64,000 nucleotides of DNA from Nocardioides soli (GTDB taxonomy: Bacteria > Actinomycetota > Actinomycetes > Propionibacteriales > Nocardioidaceae): positions 1,054,001 to 1,118,000 of the forward strand of contig NZ_JACHWR010000001.1 in the NCBI RefSeq assembly GCF_014191495.1. The letters are read 5' to 3'. Positions 49,925 through 59,088 of this stretch are shown one piece after another. Position numbers and translations under genes: made by a program. Each line of letters opens with the position of its first letter. Position 1 is the stretch's first letter. The notes under the pieces were generated by a model. The model worked only from the letters and a program-made list of their open reading frames with translations. It was not told the DNA's origin and searched no databases.

Positions 49925-50569
49925 TCAGCCCAGCGCGGCTCGCTCGGCGCCGATGGTGGTGTCGTCGCCGTGGCCGGTGTGCACGACCGTGTCGTCGGGC
50001 AGGGCGAAGAGCCGGGCCCGGATGGACTCCAAGATCTGGTCCTCGTCGGAGTAGGAGCGGCCGGTCGCACCCGGGCCTCCCTGGAACAGGGTGTCACCGG
50101 TGAACACGCACCCCAGGTCGGCGGCGTAGAGGCAGACCGCGCCCGGCGCGTGACCGGGCGTGTGCAGGACCTGCAGCGTCGTACCGCCCACCTCGATGAC
50201 CTGACCGTCGGCCAGGTCGAGGTCCCACAGGTAGTCGCTGTGGGTGAGCTCCCACAGCGGCCGGTCGGCCGGGTGCAGCATGATCGGCGCGCCCGACCCG
50301 TCGTTGACCGCTTCGCGCAGCGCCGGCGCGACCCGCACGTGGTCGTCGTGGGCGTGGGTGCACACGATCGCCTTGACCCGCCGGTCCCCCACCACGGCCA
50401 GGATGTCGGCGACCGAGTGCGGGGCGTCGATCACCACGCACTCGGCGTCGTCGCCGATCACCCAGATGTTGTTGTCGACCTCGAAGGTCTGCCCGTCGAG
50501 GGAGAAGGTGCCCGAGCTGACCGCGTGGTCGACCCTGGCAGATCCCGGACCAGACCCCGGACCGGTCAC
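49925..50569 (-). CDS. Metallo-beta-lactamase-fold hydrolase coupled to mscR (214 aa)
   Basis: MBL-fold hydrolase with two metal sites: [18 protein letters not shown] (HxHxDH), [38 protein letters not shown] and [18 protein letters not shown]. The order resembles glyoxalase II-like enzymes. The gene next to S-(hydroxymethyl)mycothiol dehydrogenase in many actinobacteria encodes such a protein, probably hydrolysing S-formylmycothiol to formate and mycothiol (inference). The GTG overlaps the mscR stop by 4 bases. Confidence 0.88.
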   Translation of the reverse strand: MTGPGSGPGSARVDHAVSSGTFSLDGQTFEVDNNIWVIGDDAECVVIDAPHSVADILAVVGDRRVKAIVCTHAHDDHVRVAPALREAVNDGSGAPIMLHPADRPLWELTHSDYLWDLDLADGQVIEVGGTTLQVLHTPGHAPGAVCLYAADLGCVFTGDTLFQGGPGATGRSYSDEDQILESIRARLFALPDDTVVHTGHGDDTTIGAERAALG

Positions 50570-51666
50570 AGGATCACCACGCTGCGTAGTACGTCGCCGT
50601 GGTGCATCCGCTCGAAGGCGGCCTCGATGTCGCCGATGCCGATCTCCTCGGTCACGAACGCGTCCAGGTCCAGCCGGCCCTGCTGGTAGAGGTCGACCAG
50701 CATCGGGAAGTCCCGGCTCGGCAGGCAGTCGCCGTACCAGCTCGACTTCAGGGCACCGCCGCGGCCGAACACGTCGATCAGCGGCAGGTCCGGCACCTTC
50801 ATGTCCGGGGTCGGCACACCCACCAGCACGACCGTGCCGGCCAGGTCGCGGGCGTAGAACGCCTGCTTCCAGGTCTCGGGACGCCCGACCGCCTCGACCA
50901 CCACGTCGGCGCCGTCCGCACCGTCGTAGGTCTCCGCGCAGATCCGCTTGATCTCCTCGACCGCGTCGACCTTCGAGGAGTCGACGGTGTGGGTCGCGCC
51001 CATCCGCTTCGCGGCCTCGAGCTTCTTCGGGTCGATGTCGACCGCGATGATCGGCGAGGCGCCGGCCAGCGCCGCCCCCGCGATCGAGGCCACGCCCACG
51101 CCGCCGCAGCCGATGACCGCGATCGACCGACCCCGGGTGATCTCACCGGTGTTGATGGCGGCGCCGATGCCGGCCATCACACCGCAGCCGAGCAGGCCGA
51201 CGGCGGCCGGACGGGCCGACGGGTCGACCTTCGTGCACTGGCCCGCCGCGACCAGGGTCTTCTCCGCGAACGCGCCGATGCCCAGCGCCGGGGACAGCTC
51301 GGTGCCGTCCTCGAGAGTCATCTTCTGCGTCGCGTTGTGGGTGTTGAAGCAGTACTGCAGCTCGCCCCGCTTGCACGCCCGGCACTCACCGCACACCGCG
51401 CGCCAGTTCAGGACCACGAAGTCGCCCGGCGCGACACCGGTCACGTCCGGACCGACCGCCTCGACCACGCCCGCGGCCTCGTGGCCCAACAGGAACGGGA
51501 AGTCGTCGTTGATGCCACCCTCGCGATAGTGCAGGTCGGTGTGGCACACCCCACACGCCTGGACCTTCACCAGCGCCTCGCCCGGACCCGGGTCCGGCAC
51601 ATTGATCGTCACGACCTCGACGGGCTGACCCTTGCCACGGGCGACCACGCCCTTCACCTGATGCAT
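50566..51666 (-). CDS. mscR: S-(hydroxymethyl)mycothiol dehydrogenase (366 aa)
   Basis: Zinc-dependent alcohol dehydrogenase oxidising the formaldehyde-mycothiol adduct with NAD, the first step of mycothiol-dependent formaldehyde removal. Catalytic zinc ligands: [18 protein letters not shown] and [16 protein letters not shown]; the structural zinc cluster is [20 protein letters not shown] binding: [19 protein letters not shown]. It starts [19 protein letters not shown] at 51666, as in known MscR/AdhE2-type proteins; upstream in-frame sequence is unrelated. The MBL hydrolase is translationally coupled. Divergent from the sigma factor gene, 94 bases away. Confidence 0.93.
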   Translation of the reverse strand: MHQVKGVVARGKGQPVEVVTINVPDPGPGEALVKVQACGVCHTDLHYREGGINDDFPFLLGHEAAGVVEAVGPDVTGVAPGDFVVLNWRAVCGECRACKRGELQYCFNTHNATQKMTLEDGTELSPALGIGAFAEKTLVAAGQCTKVDPSARPAAVGLLGCGVMAGIGAAINTGEITRGRSIAVIGCGGVGVASIAGAALAGASPIIAVDIDPKKLEAAKRMGATHTVDSSKVDAVEEIKRICAETYDGADGADVVVEAVGRPETWKQAFYARDLAGTVVLVGVPTPDMKVPDLPLIDVFGRGGALKSSWYGDCLPSRDFPMLVDLYQQGRLDLDAFVTEEIGIGDIEAAFERMHHGDVLRSVVIL

Positions 51667-51760
51667 GCGGCTAGCCAACCGCATCGGGCAAGTTTTGCAA
51701 CCATCGGGCTCCCGACCGCGTCTCGGGGATGTGCGGACGATCGAGGAGACTGGAGCGGCG

Positions 51761-52294
51761 ATGACCGACCGCGACGCCGACTTCACGGCGTACCTCCAGG
51801 CGCGCCAGCCGCGGCTGCTGCGTACGGCGTACCTGCTGACGGGCGATCAGCACCAGGCGGAGGACCTGCTGCAGACCTCGCTCGCGAAGCTCTACCTGGC
51901 CTGGGAGCGGGTGCAGGAGCGCGACTCGGTCGACGCCTACGTGCGACGGATCATGGTCAACGAGAACAACTCGGTCTGGCGGCGCCCCTGGCGTCGGCGC
52001 GAGGTCACCACCGAGGCGGTGCCGGACCGCACGCCGGTGCACGACGCGTACGACGAGGGCCGGTCCGCCGCGGTCTGGCAGGTCGTGCAGACGCTGCCGC
52101 GCAGGGCCCGCGCCGTCGTGGTGCTGCGCTACTACGAGCAGCTCACCGAGGCCGAGACCGCCGAGGTGCTCGGCATCTCGGTCGGCACCGTGAAGTCCCA
52201 GTGCAGCCGGGCGCTGGTCGCGCTGCGCGAGCGAACGCCCGTCGACCTGAACCCCCACGCCGATCCGGGCAGCCACCGGGAGGAGGAGCGATGA
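51761..52294 (+). CDS. SigE-family ECF-type RNA polymerase sigma factor (177 aa)
   Basis: Small sigma-70 family protein. Region 2: [20 protein letters not shown], then [20 protein letters not shown] and [20 protein letters not shown]. Region 4: [40 protein letters not shown]. The pattern is the SigE-family/ECF41-type found in dozens of copies in Streptomyces and Nocardioides. The ATG at 51761 with GGAG upstream is preferred over in-frame upstream codons. The next gene, overlapping by 4 bases, encodes a membrane protein that is likely its regulatory partner. Confidence 0.88.
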   Translation: MTDRDADFTAYLQARQPRLLRTAYLLTGDQHQAEDLLQTSLAKLYLAWERVQERDSVDAYVRRIMVNENNSVWRRPWRRREVTTEAVPDRTPVHDAYDEGRSAAVWQVVQTLPRRARAVVVLRYYEQLTEAETAEVLGISVGTVKSQCSRALVALRERTPVDLNPHADPGSHREEER

Positions 52295-53412
52295 CCGAGG
52301 AGACCTTCGTGCGAGAGCTGGAGCGCCACGCCGACGACGTCCACGGCGTGCCTCTCACCCTCGAGACCGTGCGCGGCCGCGCCCGGCAGATCCGGCGCCG
52401 GCGGCGAGCGGCGGCCGTGGCCGGCGTGGCCGCCGCCGTGGCCGCGGTCGTGCTGGTGCCGGCGGCGTTGACCGGCGGTGGGAGCGAGCGGGCGCCCGAG
52501 CCGGCCCCGCCGCTCACCGCGCCCGGCTCGTCGGTGCTGCACGACGGCGTCGTCACCAAGCCCGACGGCGAGACCGTGCCCCTCGATGTCGACAACTCCA
52601 ACGTGACCGGGATCGCCGTGCTCACCGATGGACGGATCGTGCTGGCCACCCAGCGGCCGTCCGCGGTTCAGGTGTTCTCGGCCGGCGGCGGGCACGCCGC
52701 GACGTACCCCGTCGCGGTGAACTCGATCACCGCGTCGGCCCGGGACGACGCGGTCGCGTGGGTCGGGAAGGACCTGTCGGTGCGGGTGCTGTCGAGCGAC
52801 GTCGCCGAGCCGGTGACCCTGGCCGAGATCCCGATGCCCGGCGAGGCCGTCGGCAGCATCGACGCGGTGCTCGACGCCGAGCACCTGCTGGTCGGCGACT
52901 GGAACACGACCACCGGCGAGCTGACGCAGGCGGGCTACCGCGAGCTGGCGATCACTGAGCCGCTGCGGGTGAGCGACGTCAGCCCCGACGGCGAGCTGTG
53001 GTCGGTGCAGTACGCCGACGACTCGGATCCTCAGTTCGGCTGCTCGGGCCTCTACGACCCGAGCTCGCAGCAGATGACCGCACGGACATGCGACACGTCG
53101 GGACTGCGGTTCGCCCCCGACGGCCGGCACCTGCTCGGGCTCCGGGGCGACAACAACATGTTCGGCGAGGCGTCGACGTACGACCTCGAGCTGCAGGAGA
53201 TCGGCCGCTACGAGTCCAAGGGGAAGGGTGACGTCATCAGCCGAGCCGCCTGGGCCGACGCGACCCACCTGGTCGTCGCGCGCACCGACTGGAAGACGTC
53301 GACATGGTCGCTGGAGCGGGTCGACCTGGCGTGGGACGACCCCGAGGTCGTCGTACCGGAGGCGCCGGGCCGTAACCCCGAGTCGGTCCAGGAGTTCGTG
53401 CTCTCCGAGTGA
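52291..53412 (+). CDS. Membrane-anchored propeller-like protein, probable sigma-factor partner (373 aa)
   Basis: The cytoplasmic N-terminus is about 40 residues and basic (QIRRRRRAAA); one helix follows (VAGVAAAVAAVVLVPAALTG). The outside part has repeats such as SVLHDGVVTKPDGETVPLDV, GIAVLTDGRIVLATQRPSAV and SDVSPDGELWSVQYADDSD, resembling a beta-propeller sensor. Cysteines in FGCSGLYDPSS and ARTCDTSGLRF may form a disulfide. The ATG overlaps the sigma gene stop, indicating coupled expression; an anti-sigma or signal-sensing role is inference, since no zinc-binding anti-sigma motif is visible. Confidence 0.72.
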   Translation: MTEETFVRELERHADDVHGVPLTLETVRGRARQIRRRRRAAAVAGVAAAVAAVVLVPAALTGGGSERAPEPAPPLTAPGSSVLHDGVVTKPDGETVPLDVDNSNVTGIAVLTDGRIVLATQRPSAVQVFSAGGGHAATYPVAVNSITASARDDAVAWVGKDLSVRVLSSDVAEPVTLAEIPMPGEAVGSIDAVLDAEHLLVGDWNTTTGELTQAGYRELAITEPLRVSDVSPDGELWSVQYADDSDPQFGCSGLYDPSSQQMTARTCDTSGLRFAPDGRHLLGLRGDNNMFGEASTYDLELQEIGRYESKGKGDVISRAAWADATHLVVARTDWKTSTWSLERVDLAWDDPEVVVPEAPGRNPESVQEFVLSE

Positions 53413-53505
53413 GCGATACGTCACCGGGACTTCGCCCCGAGTTAGGTCGGGGGTAGACGAAAGTCGGAGGCATCCGGACGCCGCTCGTCGGTAGGCTTGC
53501 CGATC

Positions 53506-55665
53506 GTGTTCGCAGCTCTTGGTCGTCTCACGTCCCGCCGTCCCTGGTTCGTCATCGCCGCGTGGGTGGTGATCGCCATCCTCGTCGCGGCCTTCGCGCC
53601 CGCCTTGACCACCACCCAGGAGGAGTCGGAGTTCCTGCCCGACCACTACGAGTCGGTGCAGGCGGCCCAGATCCAGGAGGAGCAGTTCCCCGGCGCCACC
53701 ACACCGGCGGCGCTGATCCTCTTCGAGCGCGAGGACGGCAAGGCACTCACCGAGGACGACCAGGCGGAGGTCGGCCGGATCGCCGAGGAGCTCGGGCCGG
53801 AGCTGGGCAAGGACACCTTCGTCCAGCAGGTCGTGACCGTCGGTCCCGACGGCCAGCCGAACATCTCCGAGGACGGCAAGGTCCAGGTCGGCATCGTCGG
53901 CCTGGCCGAGGGCTCGACCGGCTTCGACACCCAGGCGTTCGACGACGCGAAGTCGATGCGCGACGACATCGCCGATCTGACCGAGGGCACGGACCTGAAG
54001 GTCACCTCCACCGGCTCCGTGCCGCAGGGCCTGGACTCCCAGGAGTCCAGCGAGCGGTCGCTCGCCATCGTCGGCATCGCCACGATCGTGCTCATCGTCG
54101 GGCTGCTGGCGATCATCTTCCGCAGCGTCATCATCTGCCTGATGCCGATCGTCGTCGTCACGCTGGTGTCCATGGTCGCGACCGGCCTGATCGGCTGGGC
54201 CAACGAGGCCTTCGACCTCAAGGCCGACTCGTCGATCCAGACGATCCTGGTCGTCGTCCTCTACGGCATCGGCACCGACTACATCCTGTTCTTCCTGTTC
54301 CGCTACCGCGAGCGGCTGCGGCAGGGCGAGGACACCCGCGCCTCGGTGGTGCACGCGCTCGAGCGGGCCGGTGAGGCGATCGCCTCCGCCGGCGGCGCCG
54401 TGATCGTCGCCTTCCTCGCGCTGCTGCTCAGCTCGCTGGGCATCTTCAAGGCGATCGGCCCGGCACTCGCGATCGCGGTGGCCGTGACGCTGCTCGCGGC
54501 GCTGACCCTCGTGCCTGCGGTCGTGACCGTGCTCGGCCGGGCCCTCTTCTGGCCCTCGAAGAAGTGGCGCCAGGAGCCCGAGGCGGCTCGCTTCGGCAAG
54601 ATCGGCCAGAACCTGGGCCGGCGCCCGGGCGTGTTCGCCGCCGCCTCCGGCCTGGTCCTGGCCGTGCTCGGGGTCTTCGCGTTCAGCTTCAACCCGTCGT
54701 TCGACTTCACCTCGAGCCTGCCCAAGGACGTCGAGTCGACGAAGTCGCTGAACACCTTCCAGGAGCACTTCGCGGCCGGCGCGAGCGAGCCGGTCCCGGT
54801 CATCGTGCGGGCCGACGACGGCACCCTCGACGAGGCATCCCTGGAGACGTTCGCCAGCGACCTCGACGAGGCGCAGGGCGTGTCCCAGGTCTACCCGGCC
54901 ACGGTCTCCGACGACGGCACCACGGCGCAGTTCATGGTCGTCCTCGACAACGACCCCGCGTCCGACCAGGCGCTCGACGACGTCAAGGGACCGATCCGCG
55001 ACGCCGCCCACGCGGCCGCACCGGACGGCACCGAGGCCTTCGTCGGCGGTACGCCGGGCATCTTCGCCGACCTGCAGGAGGCGATGATCCGCGACTACAA
55101 GGTGGTCTTCCCGGTCGCCGCGCTGGTGATCATGCTGATCCTCGCCCTGCTGCTGCGCAGCCTGGTGGCCCCGCTCTACCTGATGGCGGCGGTCGGCCTC
55201 AGCTTCGCGGCGACCCTCGGCGCGACCGTGATCGTGTTCCAGGGCATCGCGGGCGACAGCGGCCTGATCTTCATGCTGCCGATCTACATCTATCTGTTCG
55301 TGACGGCACTGGGCACCGACTACAACATCCTGATGATCGCGCGACTACGTGAGGAGGCCCGCGAGGGCAAGGAGCCGCGGGCGGCGGCCGCCGAGGCGCT
55401 CAAGCACGCGGGGCCGACCATCGCCGCGGCCGGCGTGATCCTGGCCGGCACGTTCGCCTCGCTGATGCTCAGCGGCAACACGCTGATGATGTCGATGGGC
55501 TTCGCGCTCTCCTTCGGCATCTTCATCGCGGCGTTCGTGATGGCGATGTTCTTCACCCCGGCTCTCACCGCGCTCATCGGACACGCAGCCTGGTGGCCGG
55601 GCCACCAGGACCGGCAGGCCCCCCAGGAGCTGTCCGACGTGCCCGAGGAGCCGGCCCGCACCTGA
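53506..55665 (+). CDS. MMPL family transporter, copy 2 (719 aa)
   Basis: RND-type exporter as described at 10530. One N-terminal helix (RPWFVIAAWVVIAILVAAFA), external domain, then helix block 1 with YGIGTDYILFFLFRYRERLR, external domain 2 (FSFNPSFDFTSSLPKDVES) and block 2 with TALGTDYNILMIARLREEAR. The GTG at 53506 is chosen over a TTG 9 bases upstream because TAGGCT (53492-53497) lies 8 bases before it, fitting a leaderless mRNA. No obvious operon partner; it converges with tsaD across a palindrome. Substrate unknown. Confidence 0.9.
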   Translation: MFAALGRLTSRRPWFVIAAWVVIAILVAAFAPALTTTQEESEFLPDHYESVQAAQIQEEQFPGATTPAALILFEREDGKALTEDDQAEVGRIAEELGPELGKDTFVQQVVTVGPDGQPNISEDGKVQVGIVGLAEGSTGFDTQAFDDAKSMRDDIADLTEGTDLKVTSTGSVPQGLDSQESSERSLAIVGIATIVLIVGLLAIIFRSVIICLMPIVVVTLVSMVATGLIGWANEAFDLKADSSIQTILVVVLYGIGTDYILFFLFRYRERLRQGEDTRASVVHALERAGEAIASAGGAVIVAFLALLLSSLGIFKAIGPALAIAVAVTLLAALTLVPAVVTVLGRALFWPSKKWRQEPEAARFGKIGQNLGRRPGVFAAASGLVLAVLGVFAFSFNPSFDFTSSLPKDVESTKSLNTFQEHFAAGASEPVPVIVRADDGTLDEASLETFASDLDEAQGVSQVYPATVSDDGTTAQFMVVLDNDPASDQALDDVKGPIRDAAHAAAPDGTEAFVGGTPGIFADLQEAMIRDYKVVFPVAALVIMLILALLLRSLVAPLYLMAAVGLSFAATLGATVIVFQGIAGDSGLIFMLPIYIYLFVTALGTDYNILMIARLREEAREGKEPRAAAAEALKHAGPTIAAAGVILAGTFASLMLSGNTLMMSMGFALSFGIFIAAFVMAMFFTPALTALIGHAAWWPGHQDRQAPQELSDVPEEPART

Positions 55666-55695
55666 CGCCCGGCTCGCGGGCGCACGCCCGAGCGC

Positions 55696-55762
55696 GCGAT
55701 ACCCAGTGACGAAGTGGTCGTTCCGACAGCACCGGAACAGCCACATCGTCACTGGGTATCGC
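55696..55762. terminator. Palindrome between convergent mmpl and tsaD
   Basis: Perfect 17-bp arms GCGATACCCAGTGACGA (55696-55712) and its complement (55746-55762). Inside, a shorter GTGGT/GCCAC-type stem is possible. It lies 30 bases after one stop and 14 before the other; likely bidirectional terminator. The form resembles the other long palindromes of this window. Confidence 0.7.
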
Positions 55763-55775
55763 CGTTTCGGCACCC

Positions 55776-56831
55776 TCAGACGAGGACCTCGGTCACCGGC
55801 TGGGAGGAGTCGGCGGGCAGGTCGAGTCGCGACGGCGTACGACCGCGGGCGACCATCTCGGACCCGAGCGCGGCGACCATCGCGCCGTTGTCGGTGCACA
55901 GGCCGGGGCGCGGGACCCGCACCCGGATGCCGCGGGCCGCGGCGCGCTCCTCGGCCAGCACCCGCAGTCGCGAGTTCGCGGCGACGCCGCCGCCGATCAG
56001 GATGTGGTCGATGCCCTCGGTGACGGCGGCGTCGATCGCCTTGCGGGTGAGCACGTCGCAGACGGCCTCCTGGAACGACGCGGCGACGTCGTTGACCGGC
56101 ACCGGCTCGCCCGAGCGCTCGCGGGCCTCGACCCAGCGCGCCACCGCGGTCTTGAGACCCGAGAACGAGAAGTCGAACCGGTGCCGCTCGAGGTCGCGGC
56201 GCGCGGTGAGACCGCGCGGGAAGTCGACGTAGACGCTGTCGCCCTCGCGGGCGGCGCGGTCGATGTGCGGGCCGCCGGGGAAGGGCAGCCCGAGCAGCCT
56301 GGCGACCTTGTCGAAGGCCTCCCCCGCCGCGTCGTCGATGGTCGCGCCGAGCGGGTCGACCCCGCCGTGCTGACCCGTCACGTCGGTGACCCGCAGCAGC
56401 GACGAGTGCCCACCCGAGACCAGCATCGCCAGGCACGGCTCGGGCAGCGGGCCGTGCTCGAGCTGGTCGACGGCGACGTGCGCGGCGAGGTGGTTGACGC
56501 CATAGATCGGCTTGTCGAGCCCCACGGCGAGCGCCTTGGCCGCGGCGACGCCGACCATCAGGGCCCCGGCCAGGCCGGGGCCGCTGGTCACCGCGATCGC
56601 GTCGACGTCGGTCAGCACGATGCCCGCGGTCTCGCAGGCACGCTCGATGGTCGGCACCATCGCCTCGAGGTGGGCGCGGCTGGCGACCTCGGGGACGACG
56701 CCACCGAACCGGGCGTGCTCGTCGACGCTGCTCGCGACGGCGTCCGCCAGCAGCGTGTGGCCGCGGACGATCCCGACACCGGTCTCGTCGCAGGAGGTCT
56801 CGATCCCGAGGATCAGCGGCTCGTCGCTCAC
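55776..56831 (-). CDS. tsaD: tRNA threonylcarbamoyladenosine synthase component TsaD (351 aa)
   Basis: Transfers the threonylcarbamoyl group to A37 of ANN-decoding tRNAs, with TsaB. ASKHA fold: [18 protein letters not shown], the metal-binding [37 protein letters not shown] and [20 protein letters not shown], followed by a C-terminal [14 protein letters not shown]. Full length. The GTG start at 56831 is only about 29 bases from the end of an IS110 copy that separates it from rimI-tsaB upstream. In relatives the genes tsaB-rimI-tsaD are contiguous. Confidence 0.95.
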   Translation of the reverse strand: MSDEPLILGIETSCDETGVGIVRGHTLLADAVASSVDEHARFGGVVPEVASRAHLEAMVPTIERACETAGIVLTDVDAIAVTSGPGLAGALMVGVAAAKALAVGLDKPIYGVNHLAAHVAVDQLEHGPLPEPCLAMLVSGGHSSLLRVTDVTGQHGGVDPLGATIDDAAGEAFDKVARLLGLPFPGGPHIDRAAREGDSVYVDFPRGLTARRDLERHRFDFSFSGLKTAVARWVEARERSGEPVPVNDVAASFQEAVCDVLTRKAIDAAVTEGIDHILIGGGVAANSRLRVLAEERAAARGIRVRVPRPGLCTDNGAMVAALGSEMVARGRTPSRLDLPADSSQPVTEVLV

Positions 56832-56922
56832 CCGATCATTGTGCCGAACGGCCTAGTCCGAGAATGGCGGTGACCAGGCAGGCGGCTGTTCCCGGCGGAG
56901 CCGGGAAGGGTTGTTGCGGTGG

Positions 56923-58203
56923 TTAGGCGGCGGGTTCGAGGGTGACGTGGTAGCCGAGGGCTTCGAGGCCCCGGACGTGGCTGCGCTTCTTGGCGGTGGT
57001 TGAGACGCGCTGGTCGTAGTGGTCGGGGCCGAGGTCTTGGTAGCGAGCGTTGGGGTCGGCGAGGAGGTGCCAGATGATGGTCAGGATCGAACGGCCGACC
57101 GCGACCATGGCCTTCTTCTTGCCGCGGCGGCGCGCGAGCCGTCGGTAGCGGGCGCCGAGGAAGGTCTCGGTGCGGCCGGCACCGACGGCGGCCTCGCCGA
57201 GGACCCGGGCCAGGTAGCGGTTGCCGTGTCCGGTGGAGCCGTTGCCCTTGTTCTTCCCCGCCGATGACTTGATCCCGGGTGAGAACTTCGCCCACGACGC
57301 GAGGTGTCCCGGGGTGGGGAACCGGGTCATGTCGAGGCCGATCTCGGCGATGATGACCGCGGCCGCCCGCGGGCCGATCCCGGGGATCTCCTCGAGCCGG
57401 GCGACCGCGTCAGCGAAAGGGGCGAGATGCTCCTCGATCTCGTCCTCGAGGGCGGCGATGTCGGTGTTGGCCTGATCGATGCGCGCCAGCATCCGTGACA
57501 GGAGGAACCGATGGTGCTCACCGAAAGTCCCGACCTTGAGTCCGGCGAAGGCCTCCTCCAGCAGGCTGATCTTGGGACGCATCCGTGAGCGTGCCAGGTC
57601 CGCGAGTCGCTTGGGATCGCGTTCCCCGGCGATCATCGCGGCCAGCATCTCGCGCCCGGAGACCCCGAAGATGTCCGAGGCGACCACCGAAAGCTTGATG
57701 CAGGCGTCCTCCAGCAGCTTCTCGACCCGGTTCTTCTCCGCGGTGCGGACCCCGACCAGGTCGGCCCGGTAGCGGGTCAGGTCCCGCAGCCGGCGGATCT
57801 CGGTGGGGGGCACGAAACTGGGTCGGAGCATCTGCCGCTCGGCGACCTTGCACAACCACACCGCGTCCAGCACGTCGGTCTTCGGCCGTCCGGGCAGGTG
57901 CCGGACGTCTTTGGCATTGACCAGCCACGGATCCAGGCCGTGAGCCTCAAACAGGTAGAACGGTGGCCGCCAGTAGTCGCTGGTGGCCTCCATCACGACC
58001 CGCTCGATGCGTAGATCGACCAGATGGTTGGCCAGGTCGCTCAACGACCCCACCATGGTCGAGTGCGTGGTCACCTCCTGGACCCGGCGCTTCTTGCCCA
58101 CCGCCGCGGGCAGCCGGACACAGCACACGACCTCGGCCTTGCCGATGTCCAACGCTGCGACCCGTTCGATGATCTGCTCATCGTCTTCAGAGTCTGCGAA
58201 CAC
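56923..58203 (-). CDS. IS110-family transposase (recombinase), 426 aa
   Basis: Bridge-RNA-type recombinase with an N-terminal RuvC-like DEDD domain and a C-terminal serine domain. Visible: VAALDIGKAEVVCCVRLPAA (Asp), RVVMEATSDYWRPPFYLFEA (Glu), HLPGRPKTDVLDAVWLCKVA (Asp, Asp). The Tnp domain has EIPGIGPRAAAVIIAEIGLD and ASWAKFSPGIKSSAGKNKGN with the expected Ser. Length is normal. The GTG at 58203 follows AAGGAGGA; an upstream frame to 58239 is less likely. No frameshift seen, so the copy may be active. Confidence 0.92.
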   Translation of the reverse strand: MFADSEDDEQIIERVAALDIGKAEVVCCVRLPAAVGKKRRVQEVTTHSTMVGSLSDLANHLVDLRIERVVMEATSDYWRPPFYLFEAHGLDPWLVNAKDVRHLPGRPKTDVLDAVWLCKVAERQMLRPSFVPPTEIRRLRDLTRYRADLVGVRTAEKNRVEKLLEDACIKLSVVASDIFGVSGREMLAAMIAGERDPKRLADLARSRMRPKISLLEEAFAGLKVGTFGEHHRFLLSRMLARIDQANTDIAALEDEIEEHLAPFADAVARLEEIPGIGPRAAAVIIAEIGLDMTRFPTPGHLASWAKFSPGIKSSAGKNKGNGSTGHGNRYLARVLGEAAVGAGRTETFLGARYRRLARRRGKKKAMVAVGRSILTIIWHLLADPNARYQDLGPDHYDQRVSTTAKKRSHVRGLEALGYHVTLEPAA

Positions 58204-58427
58204 CCCACTCCTCCTTGGGATCGGTCGTTCTGATGGCAACGACCGCCCGGGGGAACCACCAGGGCAAAGAAGCGAATCTAGTCCTCGCGCTCACACCGAC
58301 TCACCTCCTGGTGACCCGGATCGGCAGCACTGAAGGGCCCACCACGCGGTTCCCGCGCCCGGCTAGACGACGGCCTCGCAGGACCATAGGAACAACGGCG
58401 TCACCGGGCAGCCGCAGCACCATTCTC
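58204..58427 (-). ncRNA. Candidate bridge-RNA region of the IS110 copy
   Basis: About 224 bases without ORF upstream of the recombinase start, where IS110-group elements encode their bridge RNA (in IS621, an about 177-nt RNA from the same place). The reverse strand has several stems: CGCGG-GAA-CCGCG, CCGGGTCACC-AGGA-GGTGAGTCGG (8 of 10 pairs), and a 7-bp stem GGTCGTT/AACGACC at 58223-58244 just before the ribosome binding site. The target- and donor-binding loops cannot be assigned by eye; presence is inferred from family knowledge. Confidence 0.45.
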
Positions 58428-58462
58428 AGCCCGGAACGGGCGCCCCGACAGGGGCACCTTGG

Positions 58463-58627
58463 CTAGATGAGTAATTCCGAGGGATCGTGCAAGCGAGCGG
58501 CGCTCAGCGCCGCGCTGGCCAGGCGCCGGCGCGACGACAGACTGGATGTCTCTCGAGCGCTGGCAACGCAGCCAGCGTGGATGCTGAGCGTCGCGTAGCG
58601 TGCGAGACCTTGGAATTAGTCATCTAG
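58463..58627. repeat. 165-bp imperfect inverted repeat (MITE-like) at the end of rimI
   Basis: The outer arms start CTAGATGAGTAATTCCGAGG (58463 on) and its mirror CTAGATGACTAATTCCAAGG (58627 back); similarity continues for about 45 bases, including GCTCAGC in register. The whole would fold into one long hairpin. The rimI stop codon (58624-58626) is inside the outer right arm. It contains no ORF. Between it and the IS110 end lie about 35 bases with a GGGGC/GCCCC stem. Confidence 0.75.
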
Positions 58628-59088
58628 CCGCGGGCGCCGCAGCCTCGGCCCAGGCCGCGGCGCAGCACGATGGCCGTGGTGCCGTCGCGGTAGTAGCGGC
58701 GCCGCCGGTCGACCTCGACGAAGTCGCGGGCGGCGTAGAACGCCAGCGCGCCCGCGTTGTCCTCGCGCACCTCGAGCAGCAGCCGGTCGGCACCGGCCGC
58801 GCGGGCGGCGACCACCACGGCGTCCAGGAGCTCGGAGGCGAGCCCGTGGCGGCGATACCCCGGGTCGACCGCGATCCGCTGCAGCTCGGCGATGTCCGCG
58901 ACGATGCTGGCCACGGCATGGCCGACGACGACGCCGTCGACCTCGGCGACCAGGTAGCTCACGGTCGGCAGCGCGCCGGTCACGCCCTCGCCGACCAGCG
59001 CCTCCGACCAGGCGTCGGCGCCGAGGTTGTCGCGCTCCAGCGCCGCCACCGCGAGTACGTCGCCGGCGGCCGCGAGCCGGACCGTCAC
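58624..59088 (-). CDS. rimI: Ribosomal-protein-alanine N-acetyltransferase RimI-like (154 aa)
   Basis: GNAT-fold protein. It reads VTVRLAAAGDVLAVAALERD with NLGADAWSEALVGEGVTGAL; the acetyl-CoA loop is RIAVDPGYRRHGLASELLDA, and LEVREDNAGALAFYAARDFV with VDRRRRYYRDGTTAIVLRR ends the fold. RimI acetylates the N-terminus of ribosomal protein S18 in E. coli. The GTG overlaps the tsaB stop by 4 bases. The end (GRGCGARG) lies within the edge of the MITE-like hairpin, so the last residue(s) or stop may have been altered by it. Confidence 0.9.
   Translation of the reverse strand: MTVRLAAAGDVLAVAALERDNLGADAWSEALVGEGVTGALPTVSYLVAEVDGVVVGHAVASIVADIAELQRIAVDPGYRRHGLASELLDAVVVAARAAGADRLLLEVREDNAGALAFYAARDFVEVDRRRRYYRDGTTAIVLRRGLGRGCGARG

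Larger units (their letters stand above)
56860..58427 (-). mobile_element. IS110-family insertion sequence
   Basis: A single IS110 transposase gene plus a long non-coding part upstream of it (58204-58427) and a short one downstream (56860-56922). Ends were estimated from a weak inverted match GAGAATGG (56860-56867) and CCATTCTC (58420-58427); IS110 elements usually lack clear inverted repeats and target duplications, so the limits may be off by several bases. It is inserted between rimI and tsaD. Confidence 0.72.
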
